DNA of 64,000 nucleotides from Nostoc sp. NMS8 (GTDB lineage: Bacteria; Cyanobacteriota; Cyanobacteriia; Cyanobacteriales; Nostocaceae), in contig NZ_JABXKK010000109.1 of assembly GCF_017115045.1 (NCBI RefSeq), positions 1 to 64,000 of the forward strand, read 5' to 3'. Each line of letters opens with the position of its first letter. Position 1 is the first letter of the stretch. Both the position numbers and the translations under genes were made by a program. The notes beneath the pieces are model-generated. The model ran no database searches. It worked only from the letters and a program-made list of their open reading frames with translations, and was not told the origin of the DNA. Shown here piece after piece: positions 27,438 through 35,858 of this stretch.

Positions 27438-27653
27438 TTAGTAGACTACTTGCCACCAACCGAAAGCTGGGCCGATAAAACGGATAGTTGCCCATCCTAC
27501 AACCATAATACCAATGCCTATCCAGGCACCACGAGTAGTCCAAGCGACAAATTGTTCGCCTTGATTTTTTGTGATGGGAACCCAAGGCAAGATGCGAGCC
27601 TCTTGACCGTATGTTTCCTTCTGTGTGGTTTTACGACGTTTTGCTTCACCCAT
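27438..27653 (-). CDS. DUF2839 family small membrane protein
   Basis: From ATG 27653 the 71 residues begin MGEAKRRKTTQKETYGQEA, then PWVPITKNQGEQFVAWTTRG and one or two hydrophobic segments (WIGIGIMVVGWATIRFIGP). This pattern fits the cyanobacterial DUF2839 family, of unknown function. A Lys/Arg-rich N-terminus before a single membrane helix suggests an inner- or thylakoid-membrane protein with a cytoplasmic N-terminus. An upstream in-frame ATG (27662) would add three residues. Confidence 0.78.
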   Translation of the reverse strand: MGEAKRRKTTQKETYGQEARILPWVPITKNQGEQFVAWTTRGAWIGIGIMVVGWATIRFIGPAFGWWQVVY

Positions 27654-27877
27654 AATCAGCAACTCAAATTTTACTTAGGTTCTAAATTTATTTTGCCAGG
27701 AATCATCGCTACAGAGAGGCGATGAATCGCATATCTTTTATAAGCTGATAATAGTGCTTGCTTTGAAGCGATCGCATTTTGGTTGACAAAATTTAAATTG
27801 AGTATGGGGCATTGGGCAAAATGCTCCGTTATCGCTAACAGCACTCAGCACTCCTAAAGGGCATTGGTAACTGGACT

Positions 27878-29455
27878 TTAGGCGGAATTTTCATCATCGG
27901 TATTAGAAAACAGACTCGGATCGAGATAGTTGATGCGTGCCAGAGGACTTAAAGCTGCGAGAATTTGAGCGCCGTAGCTGCGGTTAACTACACGACTATC
28001 AAGTAAAGCTACGATTCCTTGACTTTCTCGTACTGGAGCGATCGCACGTTGTAATTCATTTAAAGCTGCTGGCAACAAGTATAAACGGAACCAATCTTGA
28101 TGCGATCGCTTATAAAGAGCTACTCTACCAGCTACCAGGGGATTTTCCAAAGATGGTAGGGGTAAAGTCGCAATGATTAACAGATGAGGTGCTGGCAAAA
28201 CTCGTTGATGTTCTCGCCAAAATTCCCAACCGCTAATCAAAATACCATTTTCATCCAAACAAGTTTTTTCTACTTGTACCCGCGAACCAAACTCTGAGGC
28301 CAAAATTGTCGCAACTTGAGATTTTAGTGGTACATCCCCCACCAAGATAACCGTCAATCCTGGTACTGTCGCACTTAAACAAACCAGTGTGCGGACTTTG
28401 TGAATAAATGCCGCTTGAAACTCTGGTGTGTTAGGTAGAGGCAACTTATAAGGTACATAAAGTTGAATTGCTTCTGCTTGACTCTCCGAAGAGAATTTTA
28501 GGCAAGTTAAATCTTCCAAACCCAGGCGTTGGCGGAAAAGGGGAGCCTCAGTTTCCGGTTCGATGGCGCTACCAACTAAAACGACTGGTTGTCGCTGCCA
28601 AATTGGCGAGAGTATTTCGCCTAATTCCATTGGGGCGTAGTGCAAAGAAAATAAACCTTGTCGATGGGCAATAGTCGCCCAGAAGAGAGGAGGGGGGGCA
28701 GGGGAAGCAGGGGAGGTAGGGAGGAAAAGATTTTCATCAAGGGTTTGAAATTGTTGCCAGAATTGTTTCCAAGGTTCTGGCAGTGATTGTACTGACTCTA
28801 AAGCCAAATACAGACGACTCAAAATTTCTATTTCTGGCTGGGAAATTAGATAGCACTGATATGGATTAGCCGGATGCTGGAAAAGTTCGTGTGTTAGTTG
28901 TATCCGTGCTTCGCGAATTGCTTCAGCTTGGTTTGGGCAAGCCAGCATCAGTTGATCCCAGTCATGGGGTTGAATATGTTGGGTAAGTTGATCGCGCACC
29001 CAATCTTCGAGATCGTCTACCCCATCAATAATTGTAGGAATACCTTGGGGAAAGCGATCGCCACCAGCCAATTGTCCTCTTAACCAAGCTTCTGGGGAGG
29101 TTAACAGCAGCCCTTGAAACTGGGCATCAGGCCAAGCGTCACCTGTTCTAATCGATTTATTGGTTGGTAGCCACTGCTGTAGGCGGGGAATTTCCACCCG
29201 CAGCAGAAGTTGCTGCACTGCTTCTTGAGCAACAATAATTACAGGGCCATGCCACATTAGGGCTGATGCTACGAAACTAGTACGATACCGCCCTTGATAA
29301 CCACAAACTGCCCCGACTTGAATTAGGGCGCTACGTCCCAGGCGCAAGGCGCGTGCTACCAACCGTGCCATCGTCAAATGATGGGGCCAGGAAGGGAACC
29401 CCGCTTGCGATCGCAAAAAGTTATGTAGTGACAAATGAACTTCTGCCTCAATCAC
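27878..29455 (-). CDS. DinG/XPD-like helicase homologue lacking catalytic motifs
   Basis: The 525 residues follow the DinG/Rad3 layout. The Walker A position (about 48-60) reads VGAVCGYQGRYRTSF without GKT, and the DEAH position reads IIDGVDDL. The C-terminal half keeps the strands ILISGWEFWREH and LLIIATLPLP and the end GIVALLDSRVVNRSYG, which correspond to DinG motifs V/VI. The motif VI arginine finger (QxxGRxxR) is replaced by QRAIAPVRES. It is probably a non-catalytic relative used for DNA binding or as a scaffold. A Pro-rich in-frame insert near 244-254 (TSPASPAPPP) is encoded by an STRR. The start is GTG 29455. Confidence 0.7.
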   Translation of the reverse strand: MIEAEVHLSLHNFLRSQAGFPSWPHHLTMARLVARALRLGRSALIQVGAVCGYQGRYRTSFVASALMWHGPVIIVAQEAVQQLLLRVEIPRLQQWLPTNKSIRTGDAWPDAQFQGLLLTSPEAWLRGQLAGGDRFPQGIPTIIDGVDDLEDWVRDQLTQHIQPHDWDQLMLACPNQAEAIREARIQLTHELFQHPANPYQCYLISQPEIEILSRLYLALESVQSLPEPWKQFWQQFQTLDENLFLPTSPASPAPPPLFWATIAHRQGLFSLHYAPMELGEILSPIWQRQPVVLVGSAIEPETEAPLFRQRLGLEDLTCLKFSSESQAEAIQLYVPYKLPLPNTPEFQAAFIHKVRTLVCLSATVPGLTVILVGDVPLKSQVATILASEFGSRVQVEKTCLDENGILISGWEFWREHQRVLPAPHLLIIATLPLPSLENPLVAGRVALYKRSHQDWFRLYLLPAALNELQRAIAPVRESQGIVALLDSRVVNRSYGAQILAALSPLARINYLDPSLFSNTDDENSA

Positions 29456-29590
29456 ACGCTTACAATTCCATACAAAGTGACTTTTACTGCCAATTGCCCC
29501 ATTTCTATTATCTTGTTATTTGTCCTTTGTCATTTGTGATCCAAAAATAATGACCAATGACCAATGACAAATCACCCAATACCCTGAATT

Positions 29591-30553
29591 ATGCCAACTT
29601 ACACAGGAATTTCCAGCGAAGCCTTCAGGCATCCACTAGATCGCCAAGCCGAGCAAGCTTTACGAAATTTACCAGGATTTGATTTAATCGCTCGTAAATT
29701 TGTGGAATTTATCTACGAACGCCCTCAATTAGTCTATCTAATGGGTAACACCATCCAAGTCGGGCCGCGTCAATATTCCACTATTTACCAGATGTTTCGC
29801 GAATGCGTCCGGGATTTAGATATTTACCCAGAACCAGCACTGTTTGTCTCGCAAAATCCCGAAGCAAATAGCTATGCGTTGGGGCAAGAGAATCCTTACA
29901 TAGTTATAAATACAGGGATATTAGACTTACTAGACGAAACCGAGATTCGGACGGTGCTAGCCCATGAACTGGGGCATATTAAATGTGGTCATACTATTTT
30001 AATTCAAATGGCGATGTGGGCGATGAATGCTGCCTCTGCCTTGGGAGAATTGACCTTCGGCATCGGTAATATTGTCACCCAAGGCTTGATTTACGCCTTT
30101 TTTGAGTGGCGACGCAAAGCCGAGTTATCGTCAGATCGTGCTGCACTACTAGTGGTGGATGACTTGAATCCGGTGATGTCAACGATGATGAAACTCTCTG
30201 GCGGTAGTCACAAATATGCCAATGAGTGTAGTTTACAAGAGTTCATCAAGCAGTCAGAAAATTATCAAGCGCTAGATGAAGATGGACTGAATCAGATATA
30301 TAAATTCTTGATCTACAATGGCGCTCAAGGTAGTATGTTGAGCCATCCTTTCCCTGTTGAACGCTTGCATTACTTACGGTCGTGGGCAATATCCGAAGAA
30401 TATCAGCAAATTCGCCGAGGAAATTATCAGCGATCGCCTGCTTCTGGATCGGTAAACGTTTCAGCAGAATCTTCTGAAAATCAAACAGAAGCTTTACGCC
30501 GTCAAATTGAAGAATTACAACGGGAAATCGACAGAATCAGAAGGAATCAGTAG
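29591..30553 (+). CDS. M48-family zinc metalloprotease
   Basis: The 320 residues carry the zincin motif HELGH at 125-129 and the third ligand Glu178 in RRKAELSSDRAAL, as in M48 (HtpX/Oma1-like) peptidases. An N-terminal domain with conserved IQVGPRQYSTIY precedes it. Hydrophobic stretches around 135-170 are weak, so membrane attachment is uncertain. The last 35 residues form a short coiled coil (ALRRQIEELQREIDRIRR). Family members act in protein quality control. It is transcribed toward the CPBP protease gene, with a bidirectional hairpin between them. Confidence 0.9.
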   Translation: MPTYTGISSEAFRHPLDRQAEQALRNLPGFDLIARKFVEFIYERPQLVYLMGNTIQVGPRQYSTIYQMFRECVRDLDIYPEPALFVSQNPEANSYALGQENPYIVINTGILDLLDETEIRTVLAHELGHIKCGHTILIQMAMWAMNAASALGELTFGIGNIVTQGLIYAFFEWRRKAELSSDRAALLVVDDLNPVMSTMMKLSGGSHKYANECSLQEFIKQSENYQALDEDGLNQIYKFLIYNGAQGSMLSHPFPVERLHYLRSWAISEEYQQIRRGNYQRSPASGSVNVSAESSENQTEALRRQIEELQREIDRIRRNQ

Positions 30554-30577
30554 TTTTTAGCACTAAAGGTGGATTTA

Positions 30578-30610
30578 GATCCCCGACAACTTTTACGAAG
30601 TCGGGGATTT
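30578..30610. terminator. Bidirectional terminator hairpin
   Basis: ATCCCCGAC (30579-30587) pairs with GTCGGGGAT (30600-30608), followed by TTT and preceded by A-rich sequence. It lies between two convergent genes ending at 30553 and 30643. Similar hairpins occur at 46174 and 54036. Confidence 0.7.
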
Positions 30611-30642
30611 GGGTAGCAACTTTTTACAGGAAATTAAAATCC

Positions 30643-31518
30643 TTAAGAGTTTAACCAGATAATTACTCCAGTTCCCAGTACACAAATAATTCCCGCCAAG
30701 CCAGCTAGGGGTTTGTTATTTTTACCAGTGAACCAGTCAGAGACTTTACCAGTGTAAGTAATTAGTTCTGCTGTATCTATGGTAGCGATCGCCCATACCC
30801 ATCCCGCGTGCAGTCCCCAAGCTAAACCCAAATTATCACTGGCGGCAAAGCGTGCCAACACCAGCACCATTCCCATCAGCCATAATCCAGGCAGTTGGGG
30901 TAAAGTTTCGCGTTGTTCCCAAACCAGATGTAACAAGGCAAAAATTAAGCTAGAAATTACTGCTGCTACCCAAACTGGGTAATCTTGCGCTAATTCTGTG
31001 AACAGGAAACCGCGAAAAATTAATTCTTCTATGCCACCGACTAATAACGCTATTAAGAAAATCGGTAGTAATATGGGTAGTAGTAACTTGAAATTCGTCT
31101 TTTCAAAAGAACATAAACCTAACCCGAATTGTCCACCAAATACAATAGCTAGACTCCCGACTCCCAAAGCAAAACCTAGCGCTAAATAGCCAAGAGTTGA
31201 AAGATTAGCAACAAAGCCGTAATCTGAAAAAGATTTATTAGTCAGCCAAACAACTCCCCAAAGAATCAGAGGAGCTAATAGGTAAAGTGACACCAATAAT
31301 GGCATTTTCTGCTCTGGTTGCAAAGGTTTAGGGGGTTGCCAATTGAGCAAAATTGCTGATACTGTCGCTACTGGCAACCAGCAAACTATCCAGCAAACAA
31401 AAAATGCCACCACTATCACTAGTGCTGGTGCATTTTCTATAAATGCCAGTAATGCATTGACCGAAGGCTCAAAGAAAGTTATCAAAATAAATAAAAAAAC
31501 ACGATAGACTTCTTGCAT
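30643..31518 (-). CDS. CPBP-family intramembrane glutamic protease
   Basis: The 291-residue polytopic protein has about eight membrane segments and the CPBP (Abi/CaaX-like) motifs: EELIFR with Glu164, Glu165 and Arg169, then a His at 197 in FALLHL and a His at 237 in GLHAGW. These form the Rce1-type active site. Cyanobacteria encode many such proteins, mostly of unknown substrate; some act on prenylated or bacteriocin-like peptides. It stands alone on the minus strand, with a short AT-rich upstream region shared with nothing else. Confidence 0.9.
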   Translation of the reverse strand: MQEVYRVFLFILITFFEPSVNALLAFIENAPALVIVVAFFVCWIVCWLPVATVSAILLNWQPPKPLQPEQKMPLLVSLYLLAPLILWGVVWLTNKSFSDYGFVANLSTLGYLALGFALGVGSLAIVFGGQFGLGLCSFEKTNFKLLLPILLPIFLIALLVGGIEELIFRGFLFTELAQDYPVWVAAVISSLIFALLHLVWEQRETLPQLPGLWLMGMVLVLARFAASDNLGLAWGLHAGWVWAIATIDTAELITYTGKVSDWFTGKNNKPLAGLAGIICVLGTGVIIWLNS

Positions 31519-31666
31519 TATAGATTTCTTGCCGATTAATCAAGACTCTACTAAATTTGGTGACTTCTGCAAGGAGTCTAATCGTATTTTTTACCTGGTT
31601 ATCAGTTTGCTGTTGGGCTAGGGACAAGTTATCATCACCTGAAACTTATCCCTACCATCAGCAAAT

Positions 31667-32104
31667 TTACTCTTCGTCTTCCAAATCTTCGTCTGATTCG
31701 TCAGAATCTATATCTTGTGAGGTTAGTTTTTTATCACTTTCACCTAGTTGAATCAGGTGAATATGTTTGTATCCCAGTCTAATTTCAAACTCATCTCCAG
31801 CCTTTAAGCCCATTGCTTTGGTATATGTAGCACCAATTACAATCTGACCATTTTGATGGACACTAACCCGATATGTCGGTTCGCGGCCACGACCATCTTT
31901 CGGTGCTTCTGGACTTAGAGGAATTCCCCTAGCAGATAGCAAAGCGTCATAAAAATCGGTGAGATTGACACGCACCTGGTTATTCTTAGTAACAGTGTAA
32001 TAGCCGCACTGTTTAGCTCTTTCTCGGCGTGGTAATGTGGAAAGTTCTTTTACTTTAGCAAGTAGTGCTTTTCCGGTTAATGGCGCGGTTGCAGTTTCAG
32101 TCAT
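31667..32104 (-). CDS. cyAbrB-type transcriptional regulator (CalA-like)
   Basis: The 145 residues are a cyanobacterial AbrB regulator. There is an N-terminal helical part (LTGKALLAKVKELSTLPRR, with a CGYYTVTKNNQ motif), and a C-terminal AbrB-like hairpin domain (about 75-120: YRVSVHQNGQIVIGATYTK). The end is acidic and Ser-rich. The wording resembles clade A (CalA/cyAbrB1, Sll0359-like) more than cyAbrB2. These global regulators control nitrogen, carbon and redox genes. I use ATG 32104; upstream codons begin only with TTG. The 1.4-kb gene-free region upstream may contain its regulatory sites. Confidence 0.88.
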   Translation of the reverse strand: MTETATAPLTGKALLAKVKELSTLPRRERAKQCGYYTVTKNNQVRVNLTDFYDALLSARGIPLSPEAPKDGRGREPTYRVSVHQNGQIVIGATYTKAMGLKAGDEFEIRLGYKHIHLIQLGESDKKLTSQDIDSDESDEDLEDEE

Positions 32105-33574
32105 TATGCTCAAATTTTCCTTACTCTCTCCAAGCTGATAAACAATGTAGTCTTATGCCAGCATTTGACTTTTTAGCATTTGCATAGAGCTACTGAAGAC
32201 CCTAATGTAACGGGTGAATTCCTGCCGATAGGAGCCAAAAGCACTTCTATATATGGTTGTCTACAACCAACTAGAGGCTATAGTTACCATAGACATTAAT
32301 TTTGGTGATGTTACGGCACTTTTAACCATTATTCGCCATCAGAAAGAAAACTATTTTTTCCTTTGGCGCTATTGTAGCGGTGTAACTTTCAATCACCTTT
32401 ACAAATGGGGTAGGTTCTACTGCAAATAAGTCGTAGACGCAAAAAATTGCAGGTTTTTCACTTTCAGTGCTTGCCTTTCTTGCCAATGAACAAGTAGAGT
32501 TTTCTCTACTCGTCCTCCCAAGCTTAGGACAGCATAGTATTTTAATAGAGTCCTACGGGCATACACCCCTTTGTCCTGCCAGTAGAGACGCGAATTCTCT
32601 TGTCTCTACATTACGAATCAACAAAGCAGTAGTAACCGCGCTGATACGGCTATTGATTCTGGTTTTGTCACTTCGTAATTTTATATTAAATACTAGCATG
32701 GACTAATAATAGCAAAATAGTTGTTTAATTTTGAATTAAAGTTGCTGGTAAATTTTTATTTAAATTCCTGGACTTGAAAGTTGAAAAAAGCAGTGACGAT
32801 TTTCTTAACCCTTTATTGCAAGCCTGAGCATTGCCATCTAGATTTTATAAAAATTTATATAATTGAGACGAGCAGTTTTGACCAATGAGTTCAATCCAAT
32901 ATTTTCTAGATTGAGAGCAAGCCAAAAACCAAAAAGTCTCGCCTATCAGGGTTTCGCGGTTCTCTAACTTTTATTTGAAAGTGGTGAGGATTTTTCCTCG
33001 GTTTATTATCTTCAGGTCAAAAGTGGTAAGAGGATTTTGCACGTCTGTCTATGGGAAGAACAAATCTCTTAACATCTGCCTAGTGATTGATTGCTACTAC
33101 TATATATTAAACATGGGCTTTCACACTTCTATATAATCAAAAAATTCTGCCTTCGCTACGGCCTGACAGAATTTTAGAGTCAGGACTGCTTGACTCTAGT
33201 TGACATCAAGATGTGTTGCTAACCTGACATGCATTTCATTTGGATATGCTCGCTAGGTCAAAAATTAACCTAAGTTCCTTTTTAAGCAAACCCTCTTTCC
33301 TTTATATTCCCAAATAGGTAAATTCAATGCAAAGCGGCAATTACATTTTTGGCGTTTTAACTCAGAATTTGACAAAATTCTTGTTTAAAGGGCTGCTACA
33401 AGTAAAATTTTAATGGTTATCCTTAAACTAGAATCAGTTGCCTTTTAATCGTCAGTCTATTAACATCAGAGTTTGAATTAAGGGCAAAAAAGTATAGCTC
33501 ACTTTTCGGAACTACCTGCTTGACCCATGATTTTTGAGGCTGGCAGAGCAATTTTAAAATTTTGGTTAATGGTT
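32105..33574. other. 1.4-kb gene-free region between cyAbrB and sdhB
   Basis: I see no supported coding sequence. The left part will hold the cyAbrB promoter; an inverted repeat TGGTTGtctaCAACCA lies near 32254-32269. A pair of consecutive stems at 33141-33199 is listed separately. The segment 33240-33574 should contain the sdhB promoter. The size is unusual for this otherwise dense core region. Confidence 0.5.
33141..33199. ncRNA. Two adjacent hairpins, possible small RNA or terminator
   Basis: AAAATTCTG (33141-33149) pairs with CAGAATTTT (33167-33175), and directly beside it AGAGTCA (33176-33182) pairs with TGACTCT (33191-33197). Both stems are perfect. No ORF covers them. The first has A/T-rich flanks like a bidirectional terminator. 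Strand and function cannot be told from sequence. Confidence 0.35.
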
Positions 33575-34582
33575 ATGGAAGTTATTTTTAAGGTCATTCG
33601 ACAGCAACAAAATGCCTCCCCTGTTGTACAAACCTACCTGCTAGAGGCAGAACCAGGTAATACAATCTTGGATTGCCTCAATCAGATTAAGTGGGAGCAA
33701 GATGGAACTTTGGCATTTCGCAAAAATTGCCGTAATACCATTTGTGGTAGCTGTGCTATCCGAATTAATGGGCGTTCAGCTTTAGCTTGTAAAGAAAATG
33801 TTGGCAGTGAACTTGCCAGATTACAACAAATACCATCATCCCCAAGTAAAGTAAATGCGATTCCTGAAATCACGATCGCGCCTCTTGGCAATATGCCCGT
33901 GATTAAAGATTTGGTTGTAGATATGAGTAGTTTCTGGAATAATCTTGAGGCAGTTGCCCCTTATGTGAGTACAGCAGCACGACAAGTACCTGAAAGAGAG
34001 TTTTTGCAAACACCACAAGAGCGATCGCGCCTCGATCAAACTGGTAACTGTATTATGTGCGGTGCTTGTTATTCTGAATGCAACGCCCGTGAAGTTAATC
34101 CCGACTTTGTAGGGCCTCATGCCCTTGCCAAAGCTTACCGAATGGTAGCAGATTCCCGCGATAGCGATACCGAAAATCGTTTAGAAAGCTACAACGAAGG
34201 TACTAAAGGCGTGTGGGGTTGCACCCGTTGTTTGTACTGCGATTCAGTTTGTCCAATGGAAGTTGCACCATTAGAACAAATCACCAAAGTTAAACAAGAA
34301 ATTCTCACCCAGAAACAAGCCGACGATAGTCGCTCAATTCGTCACCGAAAAGTATTGGTAGATTTAGTTAAAGAAGGTGGTTGGATTGATGAACGTCAAT
34401 TTGGTTTACAAGTTGTCGGTAATTATTTTCAGGATTTAAAAGGATTACTCAGTCTTGCACCCCTCGGTTTGCGAATGATCCTCCGGGGTAAATTTCCCCT
34501 ATCATTTGAACCTTCAGAGGGGACAGAACAAGTGCGATCGCTCATTGAATCTGTGCAACAAGAAGTAGGGAATAAGGAATAG
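33575..34582 (+). CDS. sdhB: Succinate dehydrogenase/fumarate reductase iron-sulfur subunit
   Basis: SdhB transfers electrons from the flavoprotein to the quinone pool; in cyanobacteria it feeds thylakoid respiration. From ATG 33575 (MEVIFKVIRQQ) the 335 residues contain the 2Fe-2S ferredoxin domain (CRNTICGSC...ALAC), then the cluster-binding CIMCGACYSEC and CTRCLYCDSVCP motifs. An upstream in-frame ATG at 33527 gives a hydrophobic extension not expected in the family. The last four residues (GNKE) and the stop are supplied by a 'gggaata' STRR that continues to 34610. It is not next to sdhA, as is usual in cyanobacteria. Confidence 0.93.
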   Translation: MEVIFKVIRQQQNASPVVQTYLLEAEPGNTILDCLNQIKWEQDGTLAFRKNCRNTICGSCAIRINGRSALACKENVGSELARLQQIPSSPSKVNAIPEITIAPLGNMPVIKDLVVDMSSFWNNLEAVAPYVSTAARQVPEREFLQTPQERSRLDQTGNCIMCGACYSECNAREVNPDFVGPHALAKAYRMVADSRDSDTENRLESYNEGTKGVWGCTRCLYCDSVCPMEVAPLEQITKVKQEILTQKQADDSRSIRHRKVLVDLVKEGGWIDERQFGLQVVGNYFQDLKGLLSLAPLGLRMILRGKFPLSFEPSEGTEQVRSLIESVQQEVGNKE

Positions 34583-34650
34583 GGAATAGGGAATAGGGAA
34601 TAGGGATTAAAAGAATTCTTTCCCAGTCCCCAGTCCCTAGTTCCCAGTCC
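34566..34650. repeat. Inverted STRR pair after sdhB
   Basis: About five 'agggaat' heptamer units (34566-34607) overlap the sdhB stop. The complementary 'cccagtc' and 'ccctagt' units (34621-34652) follow, reaching the end of the next minus-strand gene. The RNA could fold into a long hairpin and terminate transcription from both sides. Confidence 0.65.
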
Positions 34651-34656
34651 CCAATC

Positions 34657-35181
34657 TCAACGCGGTTCTTGAGGTATATTCAACGGCTGTCCATAACGGT
34701 CATATACTAAAACATCCCACTGCCCGTTATTACTAGATTCAAAGGCAATCCTGCTACCATCAGCGCTAATTGTAGGGTTGCGGACTTCCGCTTGCAAGTT
34801 ATTAGTCAAATTCCGCGATTGGCGTGTTTCCCGGTCGTAGAGAAAAATCGCCGATCGCCCCTGACGGCTAGCACCAAAGACAATATAACGACCATCTTGA
34901 GAAACACTGGGATGATTTGCGATCGCATCAAAGGAGTTTAAACCTGGTAAATCAACCAAATCACGAGTCACCGTATCAAACATATAAACATCTTGGCTAC
35001 CCCGTCGGTCAGTAATAAAAACAATGTATCTCCCAGAAATTTGGGGGTTTAATTCCGACGCTAAACTATTAAGACTCCGACCCCCTGGATCAAAGGGATA
35101 ACTCAAAATTCGAGGGTAGCCAAAACACCCAGTCAATAAACTTAAGCAGAAAAATACAGGTATAAAAAAAACACGTTTCAT
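34657..35181 (-). CDS. TolB-like beta-propeller lipoprotein (copy 2)
   Basis: The 174 residues start with a lipoprotein signal (hydrophobic run then LLTGC lipobox near 15-19). They continue with three WD40-like PD40/TolB strands: SGRYIVFITDRRGSQDVYMFD, a second with DGRYIVFGASRQG, a third with DGSRIAFESSNNGQWDVLVYD. Three blades are too few for a closed propeller unless it oligomerises. It is a clear paralogue of the adjacent gene at 35251-35811, and both end with a QWD-V-DR strand. The function is unknown; membrane or periplasmic location is inferred from the lipobox. Confidence 0.8.
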   Translation of the reverse strand: MKRVFFIPVFFCLSLLTGCFGYPRILSYPFDPGGRSLNSLASELNPQISGRYIVFITDRRGSQDVYMFDTVTRDLVDLPGLNSFDAIANHPSVSQDGRYIVFGASRQGRSAIFLYDRETRQSRNLTNNLQAEVRNPTISADGSRIAFESSNNGQWDVLVYDRYGQPLNIPQEPR

Positions 35182-35184
35182 ATA

Positions 35185-35250
35185 ATTTAGTCATTAGTCA
35201 TTAGTCATTAGTCAATAGTCTCACAACTCCTAACTCCTAACTCCTAATTC
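35185..35250. repeat. STRR between the two TolB-like genes
   Basis: Tandem 'tagtcat' units (35189-35215) are followed by 'aactcctaactcct' units (35225-35250). Neither has coding potential. They fill the whole spacer between two related genes. Confidence 0.7.
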
Positions 35251-35811
35251 CTACGGAGGTGAACCTACGGTTGCACCGTTGGGAATATCTAACTCAATAT
35301 TTGGCCCCCGGTCTAAGACTTCAATATCCCACTGTCCACGGGTGGCGGTTTCAAAGACAACATAACGTCCATCTGGGCTGATATTTGGTTTTCTAACCCA
35401 GCCGCGATAAATTGGTGTGACAATTTGCGACTGTTGTGTAGCGCGATCATAAAGCGCTACCACTGGTCTACCTTGATCACTAGTAAGATAAGAAATATAA
35501 CGCCCGGTGTAGCTCAAACTTGGACTTTCGGCAATTGTCTCCTGTCGGTTTATTCCCGGTGTGTTAATAAACAGTTGCCTCTCCAAATCGTATACCAAGA
35601 GTTGCTGATTACCGTTTCGATTAGATACAAACGCTAAAAAGCGCCCATTTCCACTCAAAGCAGGTTGCTCCTCGGTGTAGCGACTGTTGAGGGAAGTAGG
35701 CCCTATAGGGATATCATTAGAACCACAAGATACAAGTAAACTTGTTAAACCAAAAACCAGGCTCCAATGAATTGGTCTTTGGAGCCAAAATGTCGGCGTA
35801 AATTTTTCCAC
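35251..35811 (-). CDS. TolB-like beta-propeller lipoprotein (copy 1)
   Basis: This 186-residue protein has a signal segment ending in LLVSCG (lipobox) and three PD40/TolB-like strands: GNGRFLAFVSNRNGNQQLLVYD, then TGRYISYLTSDQG, then DGRYVVFETATRGQWDIEVLD. It parallels the downstream copy over its length, so the pair arose by tandem duplication. The start is GTG 35811; 47 bp separate it from ycf66 upstream, so the three genes may be cotranscribed. The role is unknown; such short TolB-like lipoproteins are common in cyanobacteria. Confidence 0.8.
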   Translation of the reverse strand: MEKFTPTFWLQRPIHWSLVFGLTSLLVSCGSNDIPIGPTSLNSRYTEEQPALSGNGRFLAFVSNRNGNQQLLVYDLERQLFINTPGINRQETIAESPSLSYTGRYISYLTSDQGRPVVALYDRATQQSQIVTPIYRGWVRKPNISPDGRYVVFETATRGQWDIEVLDRGPNIELDIPNGATVGSPP

Positions 35812-35858
35812 CTCAACTGTTTTCCGTCGCCTCTAAATCTACTTCCACACCAAATGTT

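Noticed and set aside
32467..32706. 79-codon frame upstream of cyAbrB
   Set aside because: No family likeness, low-quality codon use and a mid-frame patch that resembles dispersed repeat sequence.
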